Assembly (NCBI GenBank): GCA_013398955.1
Contig: VWPU01005257.1
Span: 124,001 to 188,000 of the forward strand
Direction: 5' to 3'
DNA from: Callaeas wilsoni
Lineage: Eukaryota; Chordata; Aves; Passeriformes; Callaeidae
Length of the DNA stretch: 64,000 nt
Part shown: piece by piece, positions 49,501-60,275 of the stretch
Layout of the letters: each line of letters begins with the position of its first letter
How positions within the stretch are numbered: the stretch's first letter is position 1
The notes under the pieces: generated by a model
Databases searched by the model: none
What the model was told of the DNA's origin: nothing
The model's input: the letters and a program-made list of their open reading frames with translations, nothing else
Position numbers and translations under genes: made by a program

Positions 49501-52500
49501 TCCAAGATGTCTGAGCTCAAACCCCACCTGTGTCAGAATTCTTGAGGAATCTTGGGCACACTGTGATAAAATGTTAAAATCAATATGCACTGGAAAACAG
49601 TGGTTGTTTCTCTTTACCTTAGGTCTAAGACTAAGACTGACAAAAACTTATAAACACTTAAAGTGCTTTGTCTTCTTTAATTGTAGGTTTCCTGAAATTT
49701 CTTATGTAACACTCAGCAGGAGGTGAAAGAGGAACAGACCAGATTTTATGCTGCCTTACAGGACGTGTGCCAGCCATCCACACTGTCCTCTCAATTATAC
49801 ATATAGCACCATTTGTCCCAAAGAATTCAAGGAACTCTACAACCTTTAGTGGACTATGAAGAAAGCTGACACAAAGTCTTGATACACAAACTCCCACTTT
49901 GGTGAGCAGGAGGGGTTTCACGTTCAGAGGACCTGTTGGATAGGACTTGCCAATGCAGTATTGCTTGGGAGTAAATCCAGACCCTGAGAGCACAGCAGAT
50001 TGTCTGAAGCCTGTGAACTTCATCCTGTGATTAAAAGAATTACTTTTAGCTGTGAACAACTTTTTTGCTTTGTTTTACTGTCCATCTACATTTTGTAATA
50101 GAATGAAAAGAAGTCCAATATTGACTTTCAGAAACATGTGGGTACCCCTATCCTCTTCAAGACAAAAAATCCTGAAGACATCTAAGGGAGGAAAAGCAGA
50201 GATGAAGAAATGTGAGAACGAAGGCGACCTGTCACTCTGCTGAGTGTTCTACTGGCCAGTCCACAGCCTAGTGAAGACAGGCTCAAGGAAGGCAGCCTTG
50301 CATGGGATGACTTCCACCAGTAAAATTGTAACAAAACAACAGGAAACAAACTGGTGAATGCAGTAACTGTATAAGCAAACTGTAACACTTAAGACTAGAT
50401 GCTGTCTATTACATGGGATACAACTTTGTGCAACACTGAGACAAGAAATGCAAAGTATCATAATTAAGTAACCAGACCCTATTATCTGTATTAAGTAACT
50501 TACTAATATATCTAAAAATATAGCAAGCAGTTAAATGTGGATGAGGAAAACAAGTAACTACAACATTAAAATTTGATCTCGGATGTCTGAAATGGTTTCA
50601 GAACTTCGATGCAGTCAGAATCTTGATTTCACATGGTATCAACCAGCACCTTCCCAAGGAGCTTACTGCTACACTGCAATGTATAACTGACAAATATCCA
50701 ATGCCAATATCATTGACAGGCCAGGAATCTGGCATATTCCTTCCTCACAGAAGTTCCCTGATGAGAGCTAAAAAAAAAAATGCCCAAACGAATATATTCT
50801 GTGTAATGGAATGAATTTTCTGTCTTCCTTCCTATCACATTAGTTTATTCCTGTACGTAAGTGTGTGTTTCTCCATTGTCACTGGGCAGGCAAACACTTG
50901 TTACAAGTGCTGCCTCCAGACTGACTGGCTTTGGTACACCAGTACTTTGCAATAACTTTCTCCTCTTGAAAAGACTAAACAAGGAAATAGAGATGCAAGC
51001 CTGGGGAAAGTAAAATGCTATTTGTCATGATGGGGCCTCAAGAGAAAACAGTAACTTTTACTTCCTTCTACTCTGTTGCATCAGTAATTTGCTAGAAGTC
51101 TCAATCTCTAAAAGCTCTTCTAAGCACTGCTGCTATTGCCAGTTTCAAAGTCAAACTCATTTATACTTATTGCCTTCACTGGAAAAAAGGGAACTGGTGG
51201 GGTTCATCTGCATTAAGGAAAATACATGTGACAGTGCTCCTCCTTTCACCTTATCAGCAGTCAGCAAGTGTTCAGGCAAAGCTGATAAGGAACCCTGCTC
51301 ACGGGTACAGATTCATCTTAGGATATTTCTGAGAGACAGTTTCCGTTGAATAGGAATTATTTATTCAGATAAAAAAGGCTGACAGGTCCAGATACATAGT
51401 CCATACTTCTTTAAAGTATTTGCTTTAAGCTACTTTTTCTGTAAATGAATCTTTATATGGGACTGGATAAGAAGTGTACATAGAAAGCTCACCAAATAAC
51501 ACAACCATGTTCACATTTCTGAGGCTGTTCCTGATACTGCTGAAAACAGACAATGCAGTGTGGTAAAGGAACAAGACAGGGATGGCAACAGAAGTGGAAA
51601 ACAGAATTAACATGCAAATAACTGAATCTCTTGCTTTATCTGATTAAAGATGGCCTGTGTGTAACCTCTCAAAAATCAAATTCTATCTAAAATTTGCGCC
51701 CAAAAAACTATAGTACTCAAATTTACTAGGTACCCTAAAAAAAAAATCAGCCAAATATTTTTCAAAGTCTTTTCTAAGGAACAGAAAAGACTCACCCTCA
51801 CCATTCCATTCCTGTTAAATCAACACTCAAGATAAAATCCTCACACACAGACAGAAAAATAATTTGAGAGTATTTAGTTAAACACTTTAGCACGCCATCT
51901 TTTTCATTTGTAAAATGCCACTCCCTACAACTTCACATAGCACTGTCACTGAAGGATCCAATTACCAGAGTGCTCAAATTTGTCTAAACCAGCTTTCAGT
52001 AGTAAAATCTAAATCCTGAAAAGTACCCTAAGTCTTTGGAGAAAATAGACACAGGCTTATCCATATTGTCCCAGTCCCATGCTACATTATTATACCCATA
52101 TCAGAGCCACACACTTGATGGCAGCTACATGCTTCAGTAGCAATGGATTAAAGCAAGTTGCATGTCTTCTAATTAAAAGACACAATTTTTTAAATGAGAG
52201 AGAAGTGAGAGTCATCAACAATCGCATGTCAGTTGTTCTGAATGGAAGAAAAGCAATGCTAACATCCATCTAATCCTCCTCCCTGTTACAGGTGTCCTGG
52301 GAACTCTGTGGGGCAACAGCAAGGGAATTGTAACAGCAGAAAGTAAAGTCTTATAAATCTGGCATTAAACATGTACATCTTCACTCATTGGGTAAATTTT
52401 CCAGACAAGATAAAATAATGTTAGGCACTACACACACAAAGCCTCATAAGGAATATCTGCCCAATTTAACCAGAGGAGGGGAATTCTCCTAAGTCCTTCT

Positions 52501-54756
52501 GGTTTTCTGTTCCTTAGCTGACCCTATCAATTTGCCTGTTTACCACCTGTTTCTCCTATACAAATTGTAAGGTTTTACCTTGGCCTCTTCTGTCACTTTT
52601 TAAAATCTAATTGTATAACAAAACATAGACATCTACTCCTTCTGTTTGGTTTTTAAACGGCAGTAACACTTTATAGCTTTCAAAACAAAAAGGCAGTTAT
52701 TAAACACATCATTTTTGTAACTCTCGTGCTTTTGAACTTTCAAAATGGAAAAATATTTGCTGCAGTAAATCTTCTTTAAAAAATACTGCATGGAGATTAT
52801 TCTCTTTTAAATAAGCAAATGGGTTTTTTAGTTGTGTAGGAATATGGAGTCCACACTGTTAAGAATCCAGAGAAGTCTAGGCATCTTTCATGTATGACTT
52901 TGATGATTACTCAGAAGCATAAAGAGGGCATAAGCGATGCAAGGTTTAAAACAAAACACACCTTCAAAAGATGAAATATCTTCCTAATGTCAGTCTCATC
53001 TACCACCTAACCATGCAGCTTCTGTACAGTCTGTCTTTTGCCAAATTCCTTTTATAACTAGTAAAGGAAATGCTATTCATTTGCATGCAGCTGCAAAAAT
53101 AAAGAAGGTAAGCTTCTTACACTCATTTGAATATGAAATATAACACAATGGTTTAAGAAAACAGAATTTCAATATTTTTAAAAATAGGAACAGATAAGAT
53201 ATTATTGATTATCTAATGTACTGTATAGTTTAGAGAACAACTGCAGCTACATGTAATGAGGTGTGTCTACCATGGTCCCAGGTTTCATGAAGCTTCTACT
53301 CTGCTGCAAAGTGAGAAACAGACTGCCGTGAGAACAAACAGATGCAATGTTTATACCCTTTCACTCCAATGAATCCCAGAGAGCATTACAAACTTCACTA
53401 ATTATTTGTAAAGTGGTCCAAATCTTACAAATATTTTGCTAGCAGTGAAGTCATCTTTTGGCAAAGGTGCTACTGCTACTACAGGCAGCTCTCCCTCAGC
53501 TAGAACACTACAGCAAGCTAAGCGTACTTAGAGTTTATATATAAGTAAATAAAACAAACAAAAAAATCAACCAGAACACTGGACAGTGTTTAGGGAAGAG
53601 GATTGAAAAGAATATATAAATAGTTCTGCATCAGAAATAGTCCAGAGAAGAACACTCTTCTCCCTTCTATCAGACAAGGGTCAATAAGAGATTACAGAAA
53701 ATGTATGCTCGCTTTACATGCTGGTAATTTGAGGCCCTTAGACAAATAGTAATAAATGGTAGTAATAAAAGAATAATAGTATTAATTAAATTAAATTGTA
53801 GTAATTAAAATTACTTCCAAAATCAAAGGTAAGTCAATACTGTTGACATTGTTGCCTGTTCATTTCACTTCTAGCATCGGCAACATCGGTTATTTGACTC
53901 AGACATCATAGGTACAGATCAGTAGCTAAAGCAGGTTTCCAAAATTGTTTCACACAAGAGAATTCCATGAGGATTTAGCCTCTAGAAGAACATGTAAGTA
54001 AATGAAATACATATGGCATTTTCCTCTTCTCTGCTCACAGTTCATCTTCATGACATTTGGAAGCTTAGAAACCCTACATGGAAAACTTTTAAATGCTACT
54101 AAAAGAATGCAGGCGATACAAGTTAAAGGTCTCATGTAGCCCAGAACACGCTTTCTCCACTGCACCGAAACAGAAATGAGAGACGGGACGGGACTGAAGA
54201 AGACACCAACTGACAAGACACTTCAGACCTCCAGCAAGTGCCCTGTGCATCCCATTTCTGGGCAGATTCTAGACCATCCCTCTGCCAGCCCCCGCACACA
54301 AGGCTGGGCACGGCAGTCACGGCGCGTTCAGCCACTCAGGGAGTGAGGCTCACGCCAGGGAGGCCACGTTCACGGCCAGCCACACGTGCACACGTGCCCA
54401 CGACGCGTCTGGGCTCAGCAAACAGAACTATCTTTTCCACGGACAAAGAGTGAATGTACTCGGAAGGTGGTAACAAAATTAATGCTGCTATTCCTTTGGA
54501 ATACCCCAAAACCACTGACTGAGCAATGTGCTCTAGAGGTGATTAACATGCTTGCCATCATCTGCTTTTACTGTATACTACAGGGGTTTTTTTGCCAAGA
54601 CTTCCACAAAATACAGTTTATTTTTGTGAATTTAGAGGGTTGGCAAACGAGACGATTATAGGATGCCTACCAGTGAACTGGATTTGTGTTCGGAATGAAC
54701 ACCTGTGAAAAGTGTAAGATGTCTTAAAAGATGTGTTATAAGGCAAAAATTGTGTA
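46506..54756. other. Mostly unique DNA with a few weak exon-like frames
   Basis: Apart from the 47097-47166 candidate, no supported gene. Minus frames at 47696-48001 and 49658-50059 and a plus frame at 49235-49726 have protein-like segments but no paired splice sites. An AT-rich stretch at 53735-53825 is built from ATTAATTAAAT-like words. At 54161-54430 the sequence is again CpG-enriched (GGCGCG, CGACGCG) over a short distance. Confidence 0.4.
47097..47166 (-). CDS. Weak candidate exon, unknown protein
   Basis: On the minus strand an acceptor-like tract (CACCTTCACCCACAG) precedes CTGAGAGCGCAAG, and a donor CTGG/GTGAGA follows 70 bp later. The in-frame peptide is LRAQVFKHFFQHLSQNYSVV followed by QLL. 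The frame stays open past the donor to a stop at 46972, so a longer terminal exon is also possible. The protein is not recognised. The strand agrees with the better exons at 20157 and 58428. Low certainty. Confidence 0.2.
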
Positions 54757-54791
54757 AGTGACATTTCCACACCTGATTCGGAAATGTCACT
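54757..54791. repeat. 12-bp perfect hairpin
   Basis: AGTGACATTTCC (54757-54768) and GGAAATGTCACT (54780-54791) are exact reverse complements separated by an 11-base loop. The short isolated stem is followed by a T run (TATTTTTTAC). No transposon family is evident. Possible readings are the core of a decayed MITE, a protein-binding palindrome or chance. Confidence 0.9.
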
Positions 54792-57700
54792 ATTTTTTAC
54801 ACTAATTTGGTCTTAGGGGAACAAGAGAAGAAAAATGTTGTTTTATAAATGTACATACTATATAAATACATCATATACAGCCTTTCTGGATTTTACAGTC
54901 AAGTTCTTACAATGAAAAGTGTCGTGGTTTGACAAAAAGGAAAGCCTCCAACTTTAAGAAGAAAAGCAAGGGATATATATATGTAATAGAATTTTTCAGA
55001 CCAAAAAATACTGCACTGATGCTAATATACTCTAATGATAATGCTTTTAATTTTTAATAGGACACTAAAAGTGTTTCTGCAGGAAAGCAAACTCCTAGGA
55101 CAGCGTTCCTGGTGATGCAGACAGTTATATATTTTTCAGAGCTCCACAAAGAAAGCTGATTTGAAGACTGTCCAAGGGGAGAATATGGACTGGCATTCAT
55201 TTCAGAAAGAAATGCAGCTCAGGTTTGGACAATCCTAGAAGCTGAGGTGCCATGCCCCAGGCTGGTCATGATGCAGGTATCAAAAATCTGTTTGATAGCA
55301 CATATTCCTTTTAGTTAAAAAAATCAGTGCAATATCACATACAGGCAGAGCACCTTCCCTAACCTTCCTCGGTCTTAAAATGGTCTTTATATAGTGAGCA
55401 AGCATAACCCTCTCACCTTATACACAGGACATCAGAACCAATATTTTTCTAACTTCACTAAAACTAGGAATTTGGATGGATTAGTGTTGCAGACTCAATT
55501 TCTTCATTCATTTCATTAATTTAGTGATTTCATCAAAAGTCTGTTGCAAGGATTTTAAAAGTCTAACCAAGCACTTATTTTCCCTTCTACAGGTTTCCCA
55601 TGATTTGCATTTAACTGAGTGTCCTGATATTTTTAAGAGGAAAAAAATAGATGCTTCTTATCTATCTCATCTGTACCACTTATAATTTTAGCAACTGATA
55701 TGACACAGAAAGAGGATGAAGAATGGTGCCTAAGACAATAATCCCAGGAGGTTTAATCTTTCATCATGGGTTTCCAGCATAGATCATCTTAGCCTCCCTT
55801 TTCTGAACACTCTGGTTTCAGTCAAAGGCATTGGAACTGCAAAACATTCCATGAAAACATGTACCACCAACAAACAGAAATGAACAGTGTTTTTAATATG
55901 CCACATTCCCTATTCCCTTTCACCTGGCATTTTGGTCCTTCTAAGCAGCCTAAGAAGCAACGACTTGAAAGATATTAATCTGAACACTGAGTATTCATGA
56001 TGAATATTTAAGAGAAAAAAATAATCCTAGTTTTTATATTTTCAGCTTCTACTGTACCGCCTAGGCAATAGTAAACTATTTCTAGTAACAGCTGCTAAGA
56101 ACTTTGAAGAGTATTTTTAGGATGTAACCAAGCTCAGGGTATTTTTAATCTATGATTATACATTGTCTAAGTCAGATCAGCATCAGTTAGGAGGTTTAGC
56201 CAGACTCTGTTCTTGTTGTTATACCCTCATATAACCTGAGATTACTTCAAAACAAATCTTTACGAAAGGCCTCTTAAGAAAGTGTATAACAGAGAAAATT
56301 AAGCAGTCCTGCAATTTCTTGGGCAGGGAACATCTTCAGGAGAGTTTCATCTCTTTTACACTGCAATAATAACAGTAACTCAATAGTAACTGCAGACAGA
56401 CAGACTGATGTTTTCCTAACTTCCATAAACCCTAACACCGCTATTTTAGCCATACTGGAAAAATTCATTAGTTTCACAAGGCTGTGTCAAATTTTCTCCA
56501 GTGCAGCATGAGATGAGAATGTGGCTGGTCTGATGAAAAATGCAGAATTCTGCAGCCTTTAGGAGGGGGCACTGGGTACTTTCTCACATGTTTATTTCCT
56601 CACTCTTTCCAAACATCAAGCAGCTGAGATGACAGAATAATGTAGCTTCAATCTTTTGCTTGTATTGCCAGATTCTGCTAAAGATTAGAGACAATTTTCC
56701 AATTATTTTTTCCTTATCGTTGGGATTCTGAGAGAGCCTCTCATGGAAATGAAGAGGTAGGAGGTAACTATCTTTTTCAGAAAGGCAACCCAGCTTTGCA
56801 CTGAGTAGTAAGGGTATCTTTTCCACCTCCACATTAATTACTTTTCACTTTGCGCAGTATTATGTAACATATTGCTGTGAAGTCGTCTTGCAGTTTAAAT
56901 TTCTCTACCCAAAACAAAAAGGGACCTGCTCCCTTACTGCCACCGAAATTGTGCACTGGCAGGAAAATAGAACAAATCAGTTGGAGGTTTCCAGACTGCA
57001 CTGCTGAGAGGAATGAAAGAACAATTTACTGTTAAACGGCTGCACGACAGAGCAAAGGGATACCATCCATGCCAGAGTGTTTAACCAAACAGAGAGATCC
57101 AAAAAAATCCTGCTTGCTTCTCTCCTGTTAACACAGAACTGAGTGCACAGGAAGAAGGATCTCAGCAGGCCACCAACTCACACTGACAACAGGAAAAGCA
57201 ATATAAGTGATTTTAACCAGCCCTCTCGCACTGTTCTCCACCACAAGTATAGGAACAGGACGCACTTAGATCCAGAAAAACCCTGTAACTGTTATAAATT
57301 ATTTATTGAAACTCTGACTTTTTTTTTTTCTCTTCTGCTTTTATTACACCAAAGAATAGTAATAGGGAAAGGAAATATAACAAGGAAAAAAAATACCACT
57401 ATAGCAACAGAGACACAAGTACTTTGATACCTTCCCCATCCTATTGCTTCAGTATGACACTATCTGCTATCTCAGAACCATTTCAGCAAAGGAAAGCCTA
57501 ACTCAATGGATAAAGGATAGGGAAGTCCAGCAAAGTGTCAGTGTTACATTTCCATTGCAGCTTCCTTACTCTCTTCCCTGGAATCATGAGCAGTTTCATA
57601 ACAGAGGGGAAGGGTGAGGGCACCAGCCCAGCCCAGCCAGGCAGACGCTCACCCCTGACACCTCGGTGTTAACTGGGAAGAAACACAGACACTGTACAAA

Positions 57701-58427
57701 TTACTCCTACCCTGGGACACTGAGCCTCTTCACCAAGAGAAAGGAAAAGGGATTAAATGAGTTGGGAGAGTCAAAGAAAAGCACAAGACTGAAAAAATAG
57801 CTGGGATGTGGATTCCCCACTCCAAAATGAAACTGAATTTGTGAAAAACTGTGCAGAGATCTGTAAAGCCTAAGGTTCTTGCTTATAGCTACTACACTGA
57901 GAAATAAAATCAGCCTATTGCTAGAAGAACTGACTTGCCTGTTTCTTTTACAGGTGGCGCCTGTAATTCCAGAGACATCAGCTGGAAGAATAGAGGTGCT
58001 AAAAGGGGCTCATACAGTGGAATTAAAATCCTGTGATGTCTGGAATCAAAAATGACCAAAGCTTACCTGCTCCAGGGCTAGGCCACTTGTAGATACAGCT
58101 CCAAAAGACTTCGGAAACGGAATCACAGGTAGCAAGTTCCTCTGGACACAAGAATGTCTGACAGTGGCCATAAGTCACTTCACCCTTCTATCATTCAAAG
58201 CCATTTTATAGCTAGGAATGCAAAACTAGCAGGAGTTTGGAGATGGCTACTGCCAATCAAATCAGTATCTACAAACAAGCCAGAAAAGACGTTCATTTGT
58301 TACCAAGGGGTGCACTGATGACACTCAAGGACAGCATGAAAGCAGGGTGATAAACTAAGTGGAAACACAACCATAGGACTGCAACTATTTAGTGACAGAA
58401 GTTCAAATCTGGTGAACTACTACTTAC
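54792..58427. other. Probable intron: unique AT-rich DNA
   Basis: No repeat family was firmly identified. A short LTR-edge-like word (TGTCGTGGTTTGAC, near 54927) is followed by no recognisable LTR body. Frames at 56274-56832 (minus) and 57143-57427 (plus) have no splice or domain support. Confidence 0.45.
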
Positions 58428-58666
58428 AGATGTCCAGAGATCCAAAAGCCTTGCAGATTGACACAGAGGAGGCTGAAATTCATTACAAAAGCTTTCTGCA
58501 GTGATGTGGGCAGGCTCCACACATACCTGGGTAAACACTTGCCTGAATGCCTGTTCAGAGTAACCAGAGGGAACCAGCAAAGAGGGCTCAGTGACCTTGG
58601 TACAGCGCTCTGAGAGGTCAGTGTGTGCAGTCCTGTGTCCACCTCGATTGTCACTGATATGCAGTG
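58428..58666 (-). CDS. Candidate internal exon of an unrecognised minus-strand gene
   Basis: On the minus strand a pyrimidine-rich acceptor (TTGCTGCGTTGCCTGTGTGTTCAG) precedes the exon, and a strong donor (GGACATCT/GTAAGTAG) ends it. The exon is 239 bp, starts with two bases of a split codon and ends at a codon boundary (phase 1 to phase 0). The 79 complete codons read LHISDNRGGH, then a polar stretch, then VTEPSLLVPSGYSEQAFRQV, FTQVCVEPAHITAESFCNEF and QPPLCQSARLLDLWTS. No stop interrupts it and the composition is protein-like. The family is not recognised. A second frame on the same strand (58424-58768) is also open, which weakens the case. A shorter exon with another acceptor is possible. 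Confidence 0.45.
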
Positions 58667-59304
58667 CTGAACACACAGGCAACGCAGCAAAAGATCTGAG
58701 CAGCATACAGCCACAAAATGGGAAATTCCCACCAACCAGGGCATGTTACATTCAGTGCATACACTCAAACCAGGACAACTTGATGATCTTAGAACAATGA
58801 AGCATAAAAAGTCACAAACTACTTAAGAAAAAACCACATTAATAATCTATTCAGTAAGAGGTATATCATAAGAATATGGAAGAAAAAGCATCTTAACTGT
58901 GGTTATTCTTAACAGAAAACAGAGATCCAAACAATTCTAAACCCGGGTTTCAGATCTAAATGCACAATCTCTTGAAAAAAGTTTATAAAAAATAGAATGT
59001 AGCCTTGTGTCCTTTTGGGTAATTAATTTTAGGTGAGAAAAACTCAGTACATGCAGTTTAGCAATAACATTTAATATGATGCCACAAAGGAAACTACAAG
59101 TGTATTTGGAGACGATGGGAAAATTACAGGTGAACAAGGAATCGATTACAAGGGAAGAACTAGAGGTTCTGCAAAAGAGAGATGTGTGAGATGAAGGGCA
59201 ACAGAAAGCTGCAACCCTTCTGGCAGCAGTTGTGTGTGGATGCTGAAATGCTGTTAGCAGGGAAATTTTCTCTTCTTGCATTCATTCTGTGCGAACTTTT
59301 CCTT
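58667..59304. other. Unique AT-rich DNA
   Basis: No gene or repeat family recognised. The minus frame at 58937-59281 has no splice-bounded structure. Confidence 0.5.
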
Positions 59305-59580
59305 TGCTGTGTAAGCTATGTAACCAATACCTAGGGTTTTTGTAAATAGCATTCATCTCTGGTACCTTCTGACCTTGTGTAGATTATATTAGGAAAAAAC
59401 ATTTCTAGATAGGTGTCTGAGACTTTGACCAATCACCCTAGGAGAAGTGTGAACACTGTTCAATTGCTTTATGGAACTAGAATATATAAATGGTATTGTA
59501 AATTTAATAAATAATTCATTCCTCACTCTGGCCTCCTGCCTCGCTGCATCTCTGAACCCCTGCTTGGAAGCCCACAGTTG
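59305..59580 (+). mobile_element. Possible solo LTR or LTR 3' portion of an endogenous retroelement
   Basis: Within a short span, in promoter order, there are a CCAAT box (GACCAATCACCC, near 59427), a TATA-like ATATATAAA (near 59482), an AATAAA polyadenylation signal (near 59508) and a pyrimidine-rich stretch. This spacing is typical of the U3-R region of a retroviral-type LTR. I could not define the terminal TG and CA ends, a target-site duplication or a primer-binding site. No gag, pol or env frame is adjacent. A host promoter leading into the CpG-dense block is the alternative. Confidence 0.3.
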
Positions 59581-59890
59581 TGGGTGCAGAGAACACGAGC
59601 GGCGATGGCTGAAGGGGAGCGGAGCGGGAGGCTCCGGGCCCGGGGCACTGCCAGGAGCGCCGGGGAGTGCTGAACCTCGCTTTCCCTTTGCCAGGCGGGG
59701 CACGGCTCCTGGCAGGTCCCTGCGGGAGCATCCCAGGCCGGCATGGCCGAGCGCTCCCGGAGGGACACCGGGACACCTCCAGTGCCGCGCCCGCCCCGCC
59801 AGCAGCGGGCACCGGCCGGGCCGGACACCCCCTGCGAGAAGGACACGGGGGGCTGGGGGGACAGGAACGGGCCTGCGAAACGGGCCGGGG
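59581..59890. promoter_or_regulatory. CpG-dense island between LTR-like sequence and CR1
   Basis: About 32 CpG sites were counted by eye in 310 bp, the densest patch in the window, with CCGG, GCGC and GGGGGGCTGGGGGG runs. Long frames cross it on both strands (up to 243 codons, minus, 59389-60120), which is expected where stop codons are rare. It directly follows TATA-like and CCAAT sequence and directly precedes a truncated CR1. It may be an active promoter-type CpG island or GC-rich DNA carried in with an insertion. No protein family was recognised. Confidence 0.4.
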
Positions 59891-60275
59891 TCTGAGGAGC
59901 AGTGAGGGAGCTGGAGGTGCTGGGCATGGAGACAACGAGGCTCAGGAGCGACCCGGTCGCTCTCTACAGCTCCCTGACACGAGGGGGTCACCAGATGCGG
60001 GTCGGGCTCTTCCACCCAGTACCAACTCACAGGACGAGAGGGAATGGCCTCAGGCGGCAGCGGTGCAGGTTTAGATCGGATATGAGGCACAATTTCCTCA
60101 CTGAAAGGATTGTCAAGCACTTGAACAGGCCGCCCAGAGCAGTGGTGGAGTCACCATCCCTGCAGGGATTTAAAACCCGTGTGGAAGTGGCACTTGAGGA
60201 CACAGCTTAGGGCTTGGCAGTGTGGGGTTGATGGTCTTAGAGGTAATTCCCAGCCTCACGGTTCATGGTTCTGGG
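59891..60275 (+). mobile_element. CR1 LINE, 3' end fragment
   Basis: Plus-strand CR1 beginning TCTGAGGAGCAGTGAGGGAG (CR1 'YEERLRELG' region), then GGTCGCTCTCTACAGCTCCC, GGACGAGAGGGAATGGCCTC, CTCACTGAAAGGATTGTCAA and CAGTGGTGGAGTCACCATCC. It ends in a diverged tail (TTCATGGTTCTGGGA). The encoded peptide is the CR1 ORF2 C-terminus with several changes. It is 5'-truncated and keeps more CpG than the other copies. Confidence 0.92.

Noticed and set aside
54927..54975. TGTCGTGGTTTGAC resembling the edge of an avian LTR
   Set aside because: Only about 14 bp match from memory. No LTR body, polyadenylation signal or second end was found.
59389..60120. 243-codon minus-strand open frame
   Set aside because: It spans LTR-like, CpG-dense and CR1 sequence on the antisense strand. 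Its length follows from the scarcity of stop codons in GC-rich DNA, and no domain is visible.
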